Shown one piece after another: positions 48,645-56,824 of a stretch of 64,000 nt of DNA. Source of the stretch: Archangium violaceum (GTDB lineage Bacteria > Myxococcota > Myxococcia > Myxococcales > Myxococcaceae); contig NZ_CP069396.1 in assembly GCF_016887565.1 (NCBI RefSeq), positions 3,375,001 through 3,439,000 on the forward strand, written 5' to 3'. A program made the position numbers and the translations under genes. The stretch's first letter is position 1; each line of letters begins with the position of its first letter. Under the pieces are notes generated by a model. The model was not told where the DNA came from. It saw only the letters and a program-made list of their open reading frames with translations, and did not search any database.

Positions 48645-51038
48645 ATGACAGCGAGCAACCCGCAGCACTGGCGCTCGGGGCTGCCCCCGGCGGCAGAGCA
48701 AGTGCTCCCATTGCTCCTCGGCTGCCTTGGCCTCGTCGGGGCCTACCTCGTCCTCGCGGAGGTCAACTATGTCTTCGTCATCCCTCCGCAGAAGAGCTCC
48801 ATCTTCTGGCTGCCGAGCGGCATGGCCCTGGCCTGGTTCCTCCGCACGCCCCGCTCTCGCTGGCCCGCCTGGCTCCTCGCCATCTTCGTCGCAGGGACGT
48901 TGATCAACCTGCGCCATGGCCTCCCACTCTCCGTCTCCCTGGCTTGGGGGGTGGCGGACTGTTCTCTGCCTCTCACCACCGCCTGGCTCCTCCGCCCGCC
49001 GACAGGCCACCGTTTCGTGTTCAGGCGCGCTGGGGACGTCATCCGCCTGGCCGTGCTGGGCGCCGGGCTCGGCGCACTCCCAGGCGCGCTCCTCGCCGCG
49101 GCGGTCAACGTCACATGGCTGGAGCCAGGTGAGTTCTGGTCCAAGGTGGCCAGCTGGTGGAGCAGCGATGCCCTCGGGGCGATCCTCGTCGGTCCCTTCT
49201 TCCTGACCTGGAAGGCGCCCGAGAGGCCTCGCTTCGGCCGCGCTGTCGAAGCCGTGGCCTTGCTCGTGCTGCTGACGACCGCGGGGTGGTGGGTGTTCGC
49301 CACCATGCGGCCGCGTGAGCTCGACGCGGCGCTTCCCTTCTTCCTGCTCCCCGTGATCACGTGGCCGGCCTTCCGGCTGGGAGTGCGAGGCGCGACGGCA
49401 GCCACGGTCATCCTCGATCTGATGGCGACCTGGTACACGCATCACGGGCGCGGCCCCTTCGCCATGCTGAGCATCGCCGTCGGCACGCGCGTCCTGAACC
49501 TGCAGCTCTACATCGCGTTCCTCAGCGTCTTCGTCCTGATCCTGGCGGTGGTCGTCGTCACGGAGCAGCAGGCGCGCGCCGCCGCCGAGCAAGCGGAGGA
49601 GCGCGCCCGGTTTCTCGCCGCCGCGACCGAGAGCCTGTCGGCCTCGCTGGACTACGCGGAGAGCCACGCCAAGCTGCCGCGGCTGTGCGTGCAGTCGCTG
49701 GCGGACTGGTGCGTGCTCGACGTCGTCGAGGACACCGGGCTGCGGCGCCTGGGCTCCGCGCATCGAGATCCCTCGAAGCAGAGGCTCCTCGAGGAGCTCA
49801 CGGCGCGCTATTCGCCCGACAGCCGCTCGCCTCAGCCCGCGGCTCAGGTTCTCCGCACGGGTGAGCCGCTCCTGCTGCCTCAGCTCACCGACGAGGCCAT
49901 CCGGGCGAACAGCGTCGACGAAGAGAACGCGCGCCTGGTCCGGGAGCTGGGCACGCGGACGGTGATGGCCGTCCCGCTCGCCGTCCGCGGGAAGATGATC
50001 GGTGTGCTCACCCTCTCCTCGGCGATCCCAGGCCTCGTGTACGGCCCCGCCGATATCGTGTTCGTGAGCGAGCTCGGGCGCCGGGCCGCGATCGCGCTCG
50101 AGAACGCACGGCTGTACGCGGACGTGCAGCGCGGCAAGGCGGAGCTGCGCCGGGCCAACGACGAGCTCGAGCAACGGGTGGAGGAGCGCACGCGCGAGCT
50201 CAAGCAGGCCCAGGCGCGGCTGGTGGACACGGCGCGCGAGGTGGGCATGTCCGAGGTGGCCTCCAACGTGCTGCACAGCGTGGGCAATGTGCTCACCAGC
50301 GCCATCATCAACCTGGAGACCATGTCGAAGGCGGTGGGCTCCTCTCGCATCGGCCGGTTGAAGCGGGCCACGGAGCTGCTGCTGGAGCACCGGGACACCC
50401 TGGCGGACTTCCTGGCCCCGGGAGCGCGCGGCAATTACCTGCCAGAGTACCTCTCAGCGGTGGCTGACGACCTCGCGGTCGAGCAGTCCCGCCTGCTGGA
50501 AGACATGGATGCGTTGGGCCGGCACGTCGAGCACATCCGCAAGATCGTCCATGTGCAGCAGAACTACGCCAGGACCGCGCTCATGCCGGAGGAGTGCGAC
50601 CTGGTTCAGCTCATCGACGACGCCCTGCGCATCCAGCTGGCGGCGCTCCAGCGCCACGGGGTGACCGTCCGGCGTGAGCTGTCACAGGTACCCCGGCTGA
50701 AGGTGGACAAGCACAAGGTGCTGCAGATCCTCGTCAACCTCATCAGCAACGCGAAGGACGCCCTGGACGCGGTCCCCGAGGGGAGCCGCAACCTGAGCGT
50801 GCGACTCAGCGCGGAGGGGAAGCTGGCGCGCATCGAGGTGCGGGATGACGGAGGGGGAATCGCGCCGGAGGTGCGGGAGAAGCTCTTCGTGCACGGCTTC
50901 ACCACGCGCAAGGACGGCCACGGCTTCGGACTGCACACCAGCGCGCTGGCGGCGCAGCTTCTCGGGGGGAGCCTCATGCTGGAGAGCGAGGGCCTGGGCA
51001 AGGGCGCCGTGGCCACGCTGGAGATTCCGCTCCCCTGA
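48645..51038 (+). CDS. MASE1-GAF sensor histidine kinase
   Basis: 797 residues from ATG 48645 (GGGAG upstream). About eight membrane helices form a MASE1-type sensor (residues 20-310; SSIFWLPSGMALAWFL is its hallmark phrase). A GAF domain (about 330-490; VMAVPLAVRGKMIGVLTLSS) and a coiled coil (RANDELEQRVEERTRELKQA) lead to an atypical dimerisation domain. The putative phosphoacceptor is His544 in VASNVLHSVGNVLTSAIINL, the HxxxN type found in many myxobacterial kinases. HATPase_c follows (ILVNLISNAKDALD, DDGGGI, HGFGLHTSALAAQ). No response regulator is adjacent; a Ser/Thr kinase start follows 46 bases later. Confidence 0.9.
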   Translation: MTASNPQHWRSGLPPAAEQVLPLLLGCLGLVGAYLVLAEVNYVFVIPPQKSSIFWLPSGMALAWFLRTPRSRWPAWLLAIFVAGTLINLRHGLPLSVSLAWGVADCSLPLTTAWLLRPPTGHRFVFRRAGDVIRLAVLGAGLGALPGALLAAAVNVTWLEPGEFWSKVASWWSSDALGAILVGPFFLTWKAPERPRFGRAVEAVALLVLLTTAGWWVFATMRPRELDAALPFFLLPVITWPAFRLGVRGATAATVILDLMATWYTHHGRGPFAMLSIAVGTRVLNLQLYIAFLSVFVLILAVVVVTEQQARAAAEQAEERARFLAAATESLSASLDYAESHAKLPRLCVQSLADWCVLDVVEDTGLRRLGSAHRDPSKQRLLEELTARYSPDSRSPQPAAQVLRTGEPLLLPQLTDEAIRANSVDEENARLVRELGTRTVMAVPLAVRGKMIGVLTLSSAIPGLVYGPADIVFVSELGRRAAIALENARLYADVQRGKAELRRANDELEQRVEERTRELKQAQARLVDTAREVGMSEVASNVLHSVGNVLTSAIINLETMSKAVGSSRIGRLKRATELLLEHRDTLADFLAPGARGNYLPEYLSAVADDLAVEQSRLLEDMDALGRHVEHIRKIVHVQQNYARTALMPEECDLVQLIDDALRIQLAALQRHGVTVRRELSQVPRLKVDKHKVLQILVNLISNAKDALDAVPEGSRNLSVRLSAEGKLARIEVRDDGGGIAPEVREKLFVHGFTTRKDGHGFGLHTSALAAQLLGGSLMLESEGLGKGAVATLEIPLP

Positions 51039-51084
51039 GCTTCACGAGGGCCTCATCCCACGCTCCGACAGGACAAGGGGGAGG

Positions 51085-51348
51085 ATGGACGTGAAGATGA
51101 ACGTGCTGCCCGGTTACACCCTGGACGAGCTCGTGCGTCGGGACGAGAGCGCTGTTCTCTACCGGGGAGTGTCCTCGGACGGGCGCCGCGTGATCGTCAA
51201 GACGCTGTGCTCCCAGCAGCCCTCTCCGAGAGAGCTCACGGAGCTCCGCCATGCGTTCGAGCTCGGGCGTGAACTCGACTCTCCGGCTGCGGTGCGCGCG
51301 CTGGCCTTGGAAACGGCTGGCAACCGCTCCTCCCTGGTATTCGAGAAC
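51085..51348 (+). pseudogene. Ser/Thr kinase/AAA/histidine-kinase hybrid, 5' stub
   Basis: ATG 51085 behind GGGGGAGG encodes MNVLPGYTLDELVRRDESAV then LYRGVSSDGRRVIVKTL, the N-lobe of the large kinase-ATPase-GAF-HK hybrids of myxobacteria. It continues to SSLVFEN (residue 88) and there meets the tRNA/tmRNA-like 3' end in antisense. The protein normally exceeds 1,500 residues, so this is a stub. It may be co-transcribed with the MASE1 kinase. Confidence 0.8.
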
Positions 51349-51405
51349 AGTGGAGGCGGCGGGAATCGAACCCGCCGCCGGAGGCTTCCGGAGAGAGCGC
51401 TACAG
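51349..51405 (-). other. tRNA/tmRNA 3'-end-like segment (possible attachment site)
   Basis: Read on the minus strand: TAGCGCTCTCTCCGGAAGCC, then TCCGGCGGCGGGTTCGATTC and CCGCCGCCTCCACT. It shares about 50 bases with the segment at 1232-1286 but faces the other way. It joins exactly to the cut end of the kinase stub, so a site-specific recombination breakpoint is likely. Confidence 0.55.
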
Positions 51406-51502
51406 AATGGAATGTCCCCCCTTCCGCCGCCTCCTGCGGGCGGCCGCGCCTGGAGCGATGGGAGCCCGAGTGGTGGCCCAGACACCCTGAGCCCACCTGG
51501 GA

Positions 51503-51613
51503 TCAGCGCCCGCGCTGGCGGATGTAGTCGCGGGCCCCGGGTCCTTCTGGACCGTTGCCGGTCTTGATGTTCTCGGGGAGCTTGTCGAACAGGTTGGCTG
51601 CCCAGTTGGTCAT
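51503..51613 (-). CDS. Possible small protein or gene fragment (36 residues)
   Basis: ATG 51613 follows AGGA too closely and reads MTNWAANLFDKLPENIKTGN, then GPEGPGARDYIRQRGR. The sequence looks coding but may be the C-terminus of a lost gene. No homologue is recognised. Confidence 0.3.
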   Translation of the reverse strand: MTNWAANLFDKLPENIKTGNGPEGPGARDYIRQRGR

Positions 51614-51731
51614 CTTCCTGCCGGAGCGTGAAGTGGAACCCGTTTCTGGACCGCCCCGCCATCGAGGTCATCAACTGCCCCGGGTAGCGGACTGAGAGAC
51701 GGGGACGCTCCGCCAGGCAGTGCCAGCCCGC

Positions 51732-53234
51732 TCAGGGCTTCGGCCAGAGCCGTACCCAATCGTCCTGGATGAGCTTGCCGCTCACCCGGTCGGTGCTGCC
51801 GCTCGCCATGAAGTCGCGGGGACCGCGCAGGGCGAGCGTCCCAGCCTCGAGCCACAACAACAACAGGACGCACGAGGCAAGCACCGGAAGTCTCCCGGCC
51901 AGCGAGGGGCGGCTGTCGGTGAATGCCTTCAGGGGCAGCAGGAGCAGCGGCAGCAGCGTGGGAAAGAGGACCAGCATGCCGCGCGTGTACCCGAAGAAGG
52001 CCAGGGTGATGAGCGCGCGGTGCAACAGCACCAGGGTGAACAGGCTGAAAACCCGGTGCGGCGCGCGCAACGAGAGCCCCGCTCCCACCAGGAGCAGCAG
52101 CGCGAGCGGCCACTTCAGCCAGGTGCTCTCCGGGACGAAGACATCCACCGGCGCACGGGCCCCCTCGAGTCCTCCAGGCAGGTTGGAGGCGCCATACCCC
52201 AGGCTCAGGCCGTCCAGCCAACGCCCCAGCTTGGCGGCCAGCAGGCGGACCGCGCCGGCCGGGTGCTCGCCCATCCATCGCAGGCCTTCCTCGTAGCCGT
52301 GCAGCAGCAGGTGGCGCTGGGAGGAATTCGCCGCGTCCAGCCACCCGTCCTGGCCGAGCCGGTTGACCAGGTCCGGCGTGAAGCCGCCCGTGGCTCCGGC
52401 GTGATTGGCCATGGCGAAGCTGATGGGGCCATAGACGGTAACCGGAGCCACCACCGGCAGCGGCTCGAGCTCCGGCGTGCGTGCGTTGAGTTCCTGGAGC
52501 ACGCGCGCGTTGTGGAGCCCCCACGGCGCGAGCACCACCAGGGACACGCCCACCGCCCCCGCCCACCGCACGAGTTGCGCGCGCACCGGGGCCCGCCGGT
52601 CCCGGTGGAGCCAGGCGTAGACGAGGAGGAAGGGCCACAGGTGCAGGTGCTCGGCCCGGGTCAGCGCGCCCAGCCCCATCACCCCGCCCAGGAGCACCGC
52701 GCCCCGCCACGGCAACCCGCTCCGGTGCTCGAGCATCAGCCAGCACGTGGCCGACAGGAAGAGCACGTACAGCACCTCGTTGCTGTACGTCGTCGAGAGC
52801 ACCAGCCATCCGAAGCTGGCCGAGAAGAGCACCGCTGCCAGCAGGCTCCACCCCACTCCGAGCACCCGGCGCCACCACCACCAGGTGAAGGCCACCGTGG
52901 CCGAGTTCAACAGCGCCAGGCTCAGCTTGTAGGGATGGGCGCTGCCTCTCGGCTCCCCCAGGAGCTGGTACAGCAGCCCGAGGCTCCAGGAGAACAACGG
53001 TGGGTGGTACGGGAGCGACGCCTGCGCGGGCCGCCCCCGGGCCCAGTCGAGGGCATAGGTATGGAAGAAGCGCGAGTCCCCGTAGAAGAAGATGGAGAAC
53101 GGCCAGTTCCGATCCATCGACGCCTCGAGGAACAGCAGCCGCAGCACGAGGCTCAACAGGAACGTCCCGGCCACCCCCACGGCCACGGGGCGCCGCATCA
53201 GGAATCCAGGAACGCTGAAGCTTGACGGTTTCAT
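51732..53234 (-). CDS. Integral membrane glycosyltransferase (GT-C/PMT-ArnT type)
   Basis: 500 residues. About ten membrane helices cover it, starting with VAVGVAGTFLLSLVLRLLFL. The first periplasmic loop has the acidic pair region FYGDSRFFHTYALDWARGRP and YHPPLFSW, the Asp-centred loop typical of GT-C enzymes that use polyprenyl-phosphate sugars. A further helix block LFPTLLPLLLLPLKAF lies near the end. It should transfer a sugar to lipid or protein on the periplasmic face. The gene stands alone with the protease gene divergent 155 bases away. Confidence 0.8.
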   Translation of the reverse strand: MKPSSFSVPGFLMRRPVAVGVAGTFLLSLVLRLLFLEASMDRNWPFSIFFYGDSRFFHTYALDWARGRPAQASLPYHPPLFSWSLGLLYQLLGEPRGSAHPYKLSLALLNSATVAFTWWWWRRVLGVGWSLLAAVLFSASFGWLVLSTTYSNEVLYVLFLSATCWLMLEHRSGLPWRGAVLLGGVMGLGALTRAEHLHLWPFLLVYAWLHRDRRAPVRAQLVRWAGAVGVSLVVLAPWGLHNARVLQELNARTPELEPLPVVAPVTVYGPISFAMANHAGATGGFTPDLVNRLGQDGWLDAANSSQRHLLLHGYEEGLRWMGEHPAGAVRLLAAKLGRWLDGLSLGYGASNLPGGLEGARAPVDVFVPESTWLKWPLALLLLVGAGLSLRAPHRVFSLFTLVLLHRALITLAFFGYTRGMLVLFPTLLPLLLLPLKAFTDSRPSLAGRLPVLASCVLLLLWLEAGTLALRGPRDFMASGSTDRVSGKLIQDDWVRLWPKP

Positions 53235-53389
53235 GAAACCTCGTTGAGCCTTCCATCGCTATTTCTCATAGCTAGCTAGTAAACGCACTCCCAGCCAGGG
53301 CAGTATTCACGGCCCGTCCGGCTCTCTCCGTACGACGAGAGAAACGGGCGAATCCAGTCCCCCCGTAGGTCCAACCCAAGAGGTGTGAC

Positions 53390-55753
53390 ATGAAGCGTTT
53401 CATGGGCGCCGCAGCACTTGCCACCGTGCTGAGCTCCGGCGCGAGCTGGGCTGTGCATCCCGAGCATGGGCCGTCGCGAAGCGCCGTGGCCCGCAATGCC
53501 TTCTTCAATTCCGAGCTCTCCATCAGCTCGAACAACCTCGAGCTCGGTGAGGCCCGGGCGAAGAGGATGCTGGACCCCGCGAGGGAGCGGGCGTTGAGCG
53601 ACTTCTTCCAGCGCTACGGGAAGGACACCAACGTCTACTTCGAGCCGCGCTCGGGAGCGGCCACCGGTATCCATACGCACATCCCGATGATCCCGGGCAA
53701 CGGCCTGGACAACCGGGTGACGCTGAGCAACCTGGGCCAGAGCCTCGGCCGCGCGGTGTCCACGGTGGACGAGGCCCTGGTGGGCGAGCTCGTCGTCAAG
53801 TTCGCCCGCGATAACGAGGAGGTGCTGGGCATCGATGTGTCGCAGCTCGGCACGCCGCGCGTCACGCAGGTCACCGAGCACCTCTGGCAGGTCCACATCC
53901 CGCAGCAGCTCCAGGGCATCCCCGTGCGCGAGGGCCGGCTGGCGGCCACCATCAGCCATGGCAACCTCGTGCTCATCGGCACCGAGGGGTGGGCCGACGT
54001 GAAGATCCGCACCCTGCCGCTCGTCTCCGCGGATCAGGCGATGGAGCGCGGGCTGGGTCGCGCCGGGCTGGCCCACAGCCCGAAGTCCATCTGGAAGGAC
54101 GCGAGCCTGGAGGTGGTGCCCATCTCGAAGGGTGAGGGTTACGGCCACAAGCTCGTCTGGACCTACGGCTTCCAGGACGAGGGGGACGATGCCACCTGGG
54201 AGGTGCTCGTCGACGCCCACACGGGTGAGGTGATCGCCCTCGAGGACAAGAACCAGTACCTCGACGCGTCCATCACCGGCGGCGTCTACCCGCTGACCAA
54301 CACGGAGACCTGCCCGACCGACGGGACGTGCGGCACGATGCAGGCCAACTACCCCATGCCGTGGGCCAACACCGGCCTGGCGTCGCCCAACAACTACACC
54401 AACGGCGCGGGCGTCTTCAGCTACACCTCCGGAACCGTCACCACCACGCTGAGCGGCAAGTACATCGGCATCAGCGACAGGTGCGGTACTGTCAGCAACA
54501 ACTCCACCACCGGCAACATCAACCTGGGCGGCACCAACGGCCAGCACGACTGCACCACGGGAAGCGGCTCCGCGGGCAACACCCCGGCGGCCCGTGCCGC
54601 GTTCTACGAGCTGAACAAGCTGGCGGAGCAGGCGCGCGGCTGGCTCCCCTCCAACACCTGGGTCAACGCGAAGCTCACCGCCAACGTCAACATCGCCAGC
54701 ACCTGCAACGCCTACTGGAGCGCCGGGACGGTCAACTTCTACCGGAGCGGCGGCGGCTGCCGGAATACCGGTGAGATCGGCGCGGTGTTCGACCACGAGT
54801 GGGGCCATGGCATGGACGACAACGATGCCAACGGCACGCTGAGCGCCTCCAGCGAGGGGTACGCGGACATCGCGGCCATCTACCGGCTGCAGACCTCGTG
54901 CGTGGGCCACGGCTTCTTCGCCACGAGCAACAGGAGCTGCGGCATGACGGCGGATGGGACGGGCTACAACCAGAACGAGGCGCAGACGGGCGCGGCGCAC
55001 TGCGATCTCAACTGCTCGGGCGTGCGCGACGCGGACTGGGCGCAGCACTCGGACAACACCCCGGACACTCCGCAGAACCACGTCTGTGTCCGGTGCACCA
55101 CCTCCACTGGCCTGTGTGGCCGCCAGACGCACTGCGCCGCCGCGCCCACCCGCCAGGCCGCCTGGGACCTGGTGGCCCGCGACCTGCGCGCCGCCCCGTT
55201 CAACTACGACGCGAACACCGCCTTCATCGTCGGCAACAAGCTCTTCTACCAGGGCAGCGGCAACGTCGGCTCGTGGCACGCCTGTGACTGCACCGCCAAG
55301 ACCTCCAGCGGCTGCGGCTCCACCAACGGCTACATGCAGTGGCTGGCCGCCGATGACGACAACGGCAACCTCAACGACGGCACGCCGCACATGACGGCCA
55401 TCTACAACGCCTTCAACCGGCACAACATCGCCTGCGCCACCCCGGTGCCGCAGAACGGTGGCTGCTCGACCGGTCCCACCGCGACGCCCTCCGCCACGCT
55501 CACCCCCGGCACCCGCCAGGTGGCGATCTCCTGGACGGGCGTCACCAACGCCGCCAAGTACTGGGTGCTGAAGACCGAGGGCCACGCCGGCTGCAACTTC
55601 GGCAAGGCGCTCAAGGCCACCGTCACCGGCACGACCTGGACGGACACCGAGGTCCTCCCGGGCCGGCAGTACTGCTACTCCGTGGTGGCCGCCGGCTCGA
55701 GCAACGCCTGCTACACCCAGGCCAGCACCTGCTCCTGCGTCACGCCCAACTAA
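53390..55753 (+). CDS. Secreted FTP-domain zinc metalloprotease (gluzincin)
   Basis: 787 residues. A signal peptide (FMGAAALATVLSSGASWA) precedes a propeptide with an FTP/PepSY fold (about 60-290; LWQVHIPQQLQGIPVREGRL; ATWEVLVDAHTGEVI). The catalytic part has the zinc motif HEWGHGMD with His469 and His473, and a third ligand Glu489 in SSEGYADIAAIY, 20 residues later. Numerous cysteines and Asn/Thr-rich loops fit an extracellular enzyme. A C-terminal fibronectin-III-like domain starts at about 700 (TLTPGTRQVAISWTGVTNAA, AKYWVLKTEG). Family placement near M4/M36 is by motif; the short His-Glu spacing is unusual. It probably serves prey protein digestion. A terminator follows. Confidence 0.9.
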   Translation: MKRFMGAAALATVLSSGASWAVHPEHGPSRSAVARNAFFNSELSISSNNLELGEARAKRMLDPARERALSDFFQRYGKDTNVYFEPRSGAATGIHTHIPMIPGNGLDNRVTLSNLGQSLGRAVSTVDEALVGELVVKFARDNEEVLGIDVSQLGTPRVTQVTEHLWQVHIPQQLQGIPVREGRLAATISHGNLVLIGTEGWADVKIRTLPLVSADQAMERGLGRAGLAHSPKSIWKDASLEVVPISKGEGYGHKLVWTYGFQDEGDDATWEVLVDAHTGEVIALEDKNQYLDASITGGVYPLTNTETCPTDGTCGTMQANYPMPWANTGLASPNNYTNGAGVFSYTSGTVTTTLSGKYIGISDRCGTVSNNSTTGNINLGGTNGQHDCTTGSGSAGNTPAARAAFYELNKLAEQARGWLPSNTWVNAKLTANVNIASTCNAYWSAGTVNFYRSGGGCRNTGEIGAVFDHEWGHGMDDNDANGTLSASSEGYADIAAIYRLQTSCVGHGFFATSNRSCGMTADGTGYNQNEAQTGAAHCDLNCSGVRDADWAQHSDNTPDTPQNHVCVRCTTSTGLCGRQTHCAAAPTRQAAWDLVARDLRAAPFNYDANTAFIVGNKLFYQGSGNVGSWHACDCTAKTSSGCGSTNGYMQWLAADDDNGNLNDGTPHMTAIYNAFNRHNIACATPVPQNGGCSTGPTATPSATLTPGTRQVAISWTGVTNAAKYWVLKTEGHAGCNFGKALKATVTGTTWTDTEVLPGRQYCYSVVAAGSSNACYTQASTCSCVTPN

Positions 55754-55767
55754 TCCTCCTCGGCCCC

Positions 55768-55799
55768 GACGAATTCGAATCCCGTCGCCTCCACTCTTC
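55768..55799 (+). other. Degenerate tRNA/tmRNA 3'-end-like segment
   Basis: CCCGACGAATTCGAATCCCG and TCGCCTCCACT keep the acceptor strand CGCCTCCACT and a T-loop-like TTCGAAT, but the T-stem is mispaired. A terminator follows directly, as at 1299. Confidence 0.45.
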
Positions 55800-55805
55800 A
55801 GGGCT

Positions 55806-55840
55806 CCAGGTTCTCCGGAACCTGGGGCCTTTTGTTTTTT
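55806..55840 (+). terminator. Rho-independent terminator downstream of the protease gene
   Basis: CCAGGTTC (55806-55813) pairs with GAACCTGG (55818-55825), followed by GGCCTTTTGTTTTTT. It would end the metalloprotease transcript. Confidence 0.85.
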
Positions 55841-56027
55841 CGGGGGAGCACTGGTGCCAAGGCGCCGGTCGCGTCCTTTGACACCATCGTATGCGCCGTT
55901 CCAAGAAGGATGTCGCTGGTCGCCCTTACGACTCGGCACGGGGACAAGTCCGTGTGACATGAAGGTGCAGGTTTAGCTCCCCTCGCGGGGCGGCGACGCC
56001 TCGGTGAACTGCAGACCGTGCGCCACT

Positions 56028-56267
56028 TTAACAAACACACGCGGCGCAGCGATCAACGGCTCCACTGAGCGGCTCGCGACGGATCCTGCCTTTCGCATCG
56101 AGCGGGAAGATATAGAAGAAGCGAAGTCTCGAAGCGGAGCCAGAGACCGAGCCCAGCCCATTGGCCAGGACGAGATAACGTTCCTTGCCCCACTCGAGTC
56201 CGAACGCCTGGTGTCCTTCTTCGAGCCAACCTCCGAAGGGAGCGTCGCGCGCCACCACGCGAAAGAC
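56028..56267 (-). pseudogene. Unrecognised protein, C-terminal part
   Basis: Encodes VVARDAPFGGWLEEGHQAFG, LEWGKERYLVLANGLGSVSG, then LRFFYIFPLDAKGRIRREPL and a stop. Coding character is good but there is no start; upstream the frame runs into the IS91-like transposase fragment. I cannot name the family. The fragment was joined to, or cut by, the mobile element at about 56270. Confidence 0.5.
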
Positions 56268-56269
56268 TT

Positions 56270-56770
56270 TCGCTCCGAGGGTTCCAGCCCCTGCCTGTCA
56301 TTGGCATGCAGGTGCGTGTTGGCGTGCAGGGGAAGCCCTCCAGCAAGGCGCACCGGGGTTGCTTTCGGGGAGGGGGCCGGACGTCCACCTCCGTCCAACG
56401 CAGCCGCTGCTGCAGCGAGTGCGCCTGCCAGGCCTGCAGCGCGTCCTCGGGCCCTTCGGCGGCGGCTGGCCCGGGCGCTGCGGTTGTCCGGCGCCCCCGC
56501 GGAGGCCTGTCAGGAGGCTCGGCGGGCCTGGACGGAGAGGGGCCCTGGCGCGCGGGTAGTCCTCGAGGCGCGGGCCGAGCTGGGGCCCTGCGCCCGCTAG
56601 CCCGTCGATTTTCCGCAACACGCTGGAGCGTCCTCAACACAGCTCGGAGTAGGGCAGGGGGCGGCGTAACTGGCCGGAACTCCTACGGAACCGCTCTCGA
56701 CCGCTCTGGAGCGCTCTCGCAGGAAGCCTCCAGGTCGCTTCTGGAGGTGCGGGTTGCCGGCTCCCGGTGC
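56270..56770 (-). mobile_element. IS91-like element remnant (copy F)
   Basis: The minus strand holds, in shifting frames, a piece of an IS91-type transposase: SLQQRLRWTEVDVRPPPRKQ, PRCALLEGFP and HANTHLHANDRQGLE. The last phrase (HANxxxHANDRxGLE) is the region just before the catalytic domain. Nearby (56630-56730) is the same end sequence as in copy A: GGAACTCCTACGG and CGACCGCTCTGGAGCGCTCT. At least two frameshifts and loss of the 3' half make it inactive. Confidence 0.6.
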
Positions 56771-56794
56771 GGGGCCGAGAACATTGCACTGCCG

Positions 56795-56815
56795 TTATTG
56801 GCGAATTGCCAATAA
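56795..56815. promoter_or_regulatory. 21-bp palindromic operator before the alcohol dehydrogenase gene
   Basis: Arms TTATTGGC and GCCAATAA flank GAATT, a perfect 8-5-8 inverted repeat. It ends 9 bases before the ATG at 56825, so a bound repressor would cover the ribosome site. No TetR- or MarR-type gene lies next to it within the window. Confidence 0.7.
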
Positions 56816-56824
56816 TATGGCCCC

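Noticed and set aside
48333-50390. 685-codon minus-strand frame
   Set aside because: Antisense to the MASE1 kinase and the toroid-like gene; low-complexity Arg/His/Gly composition.
53276-55960. 894-codon minus-strand frame
   Set aside because: Antisense to the FTP metalloprotease; Gly/Val/Arg-rich without motifs or ribosome site.
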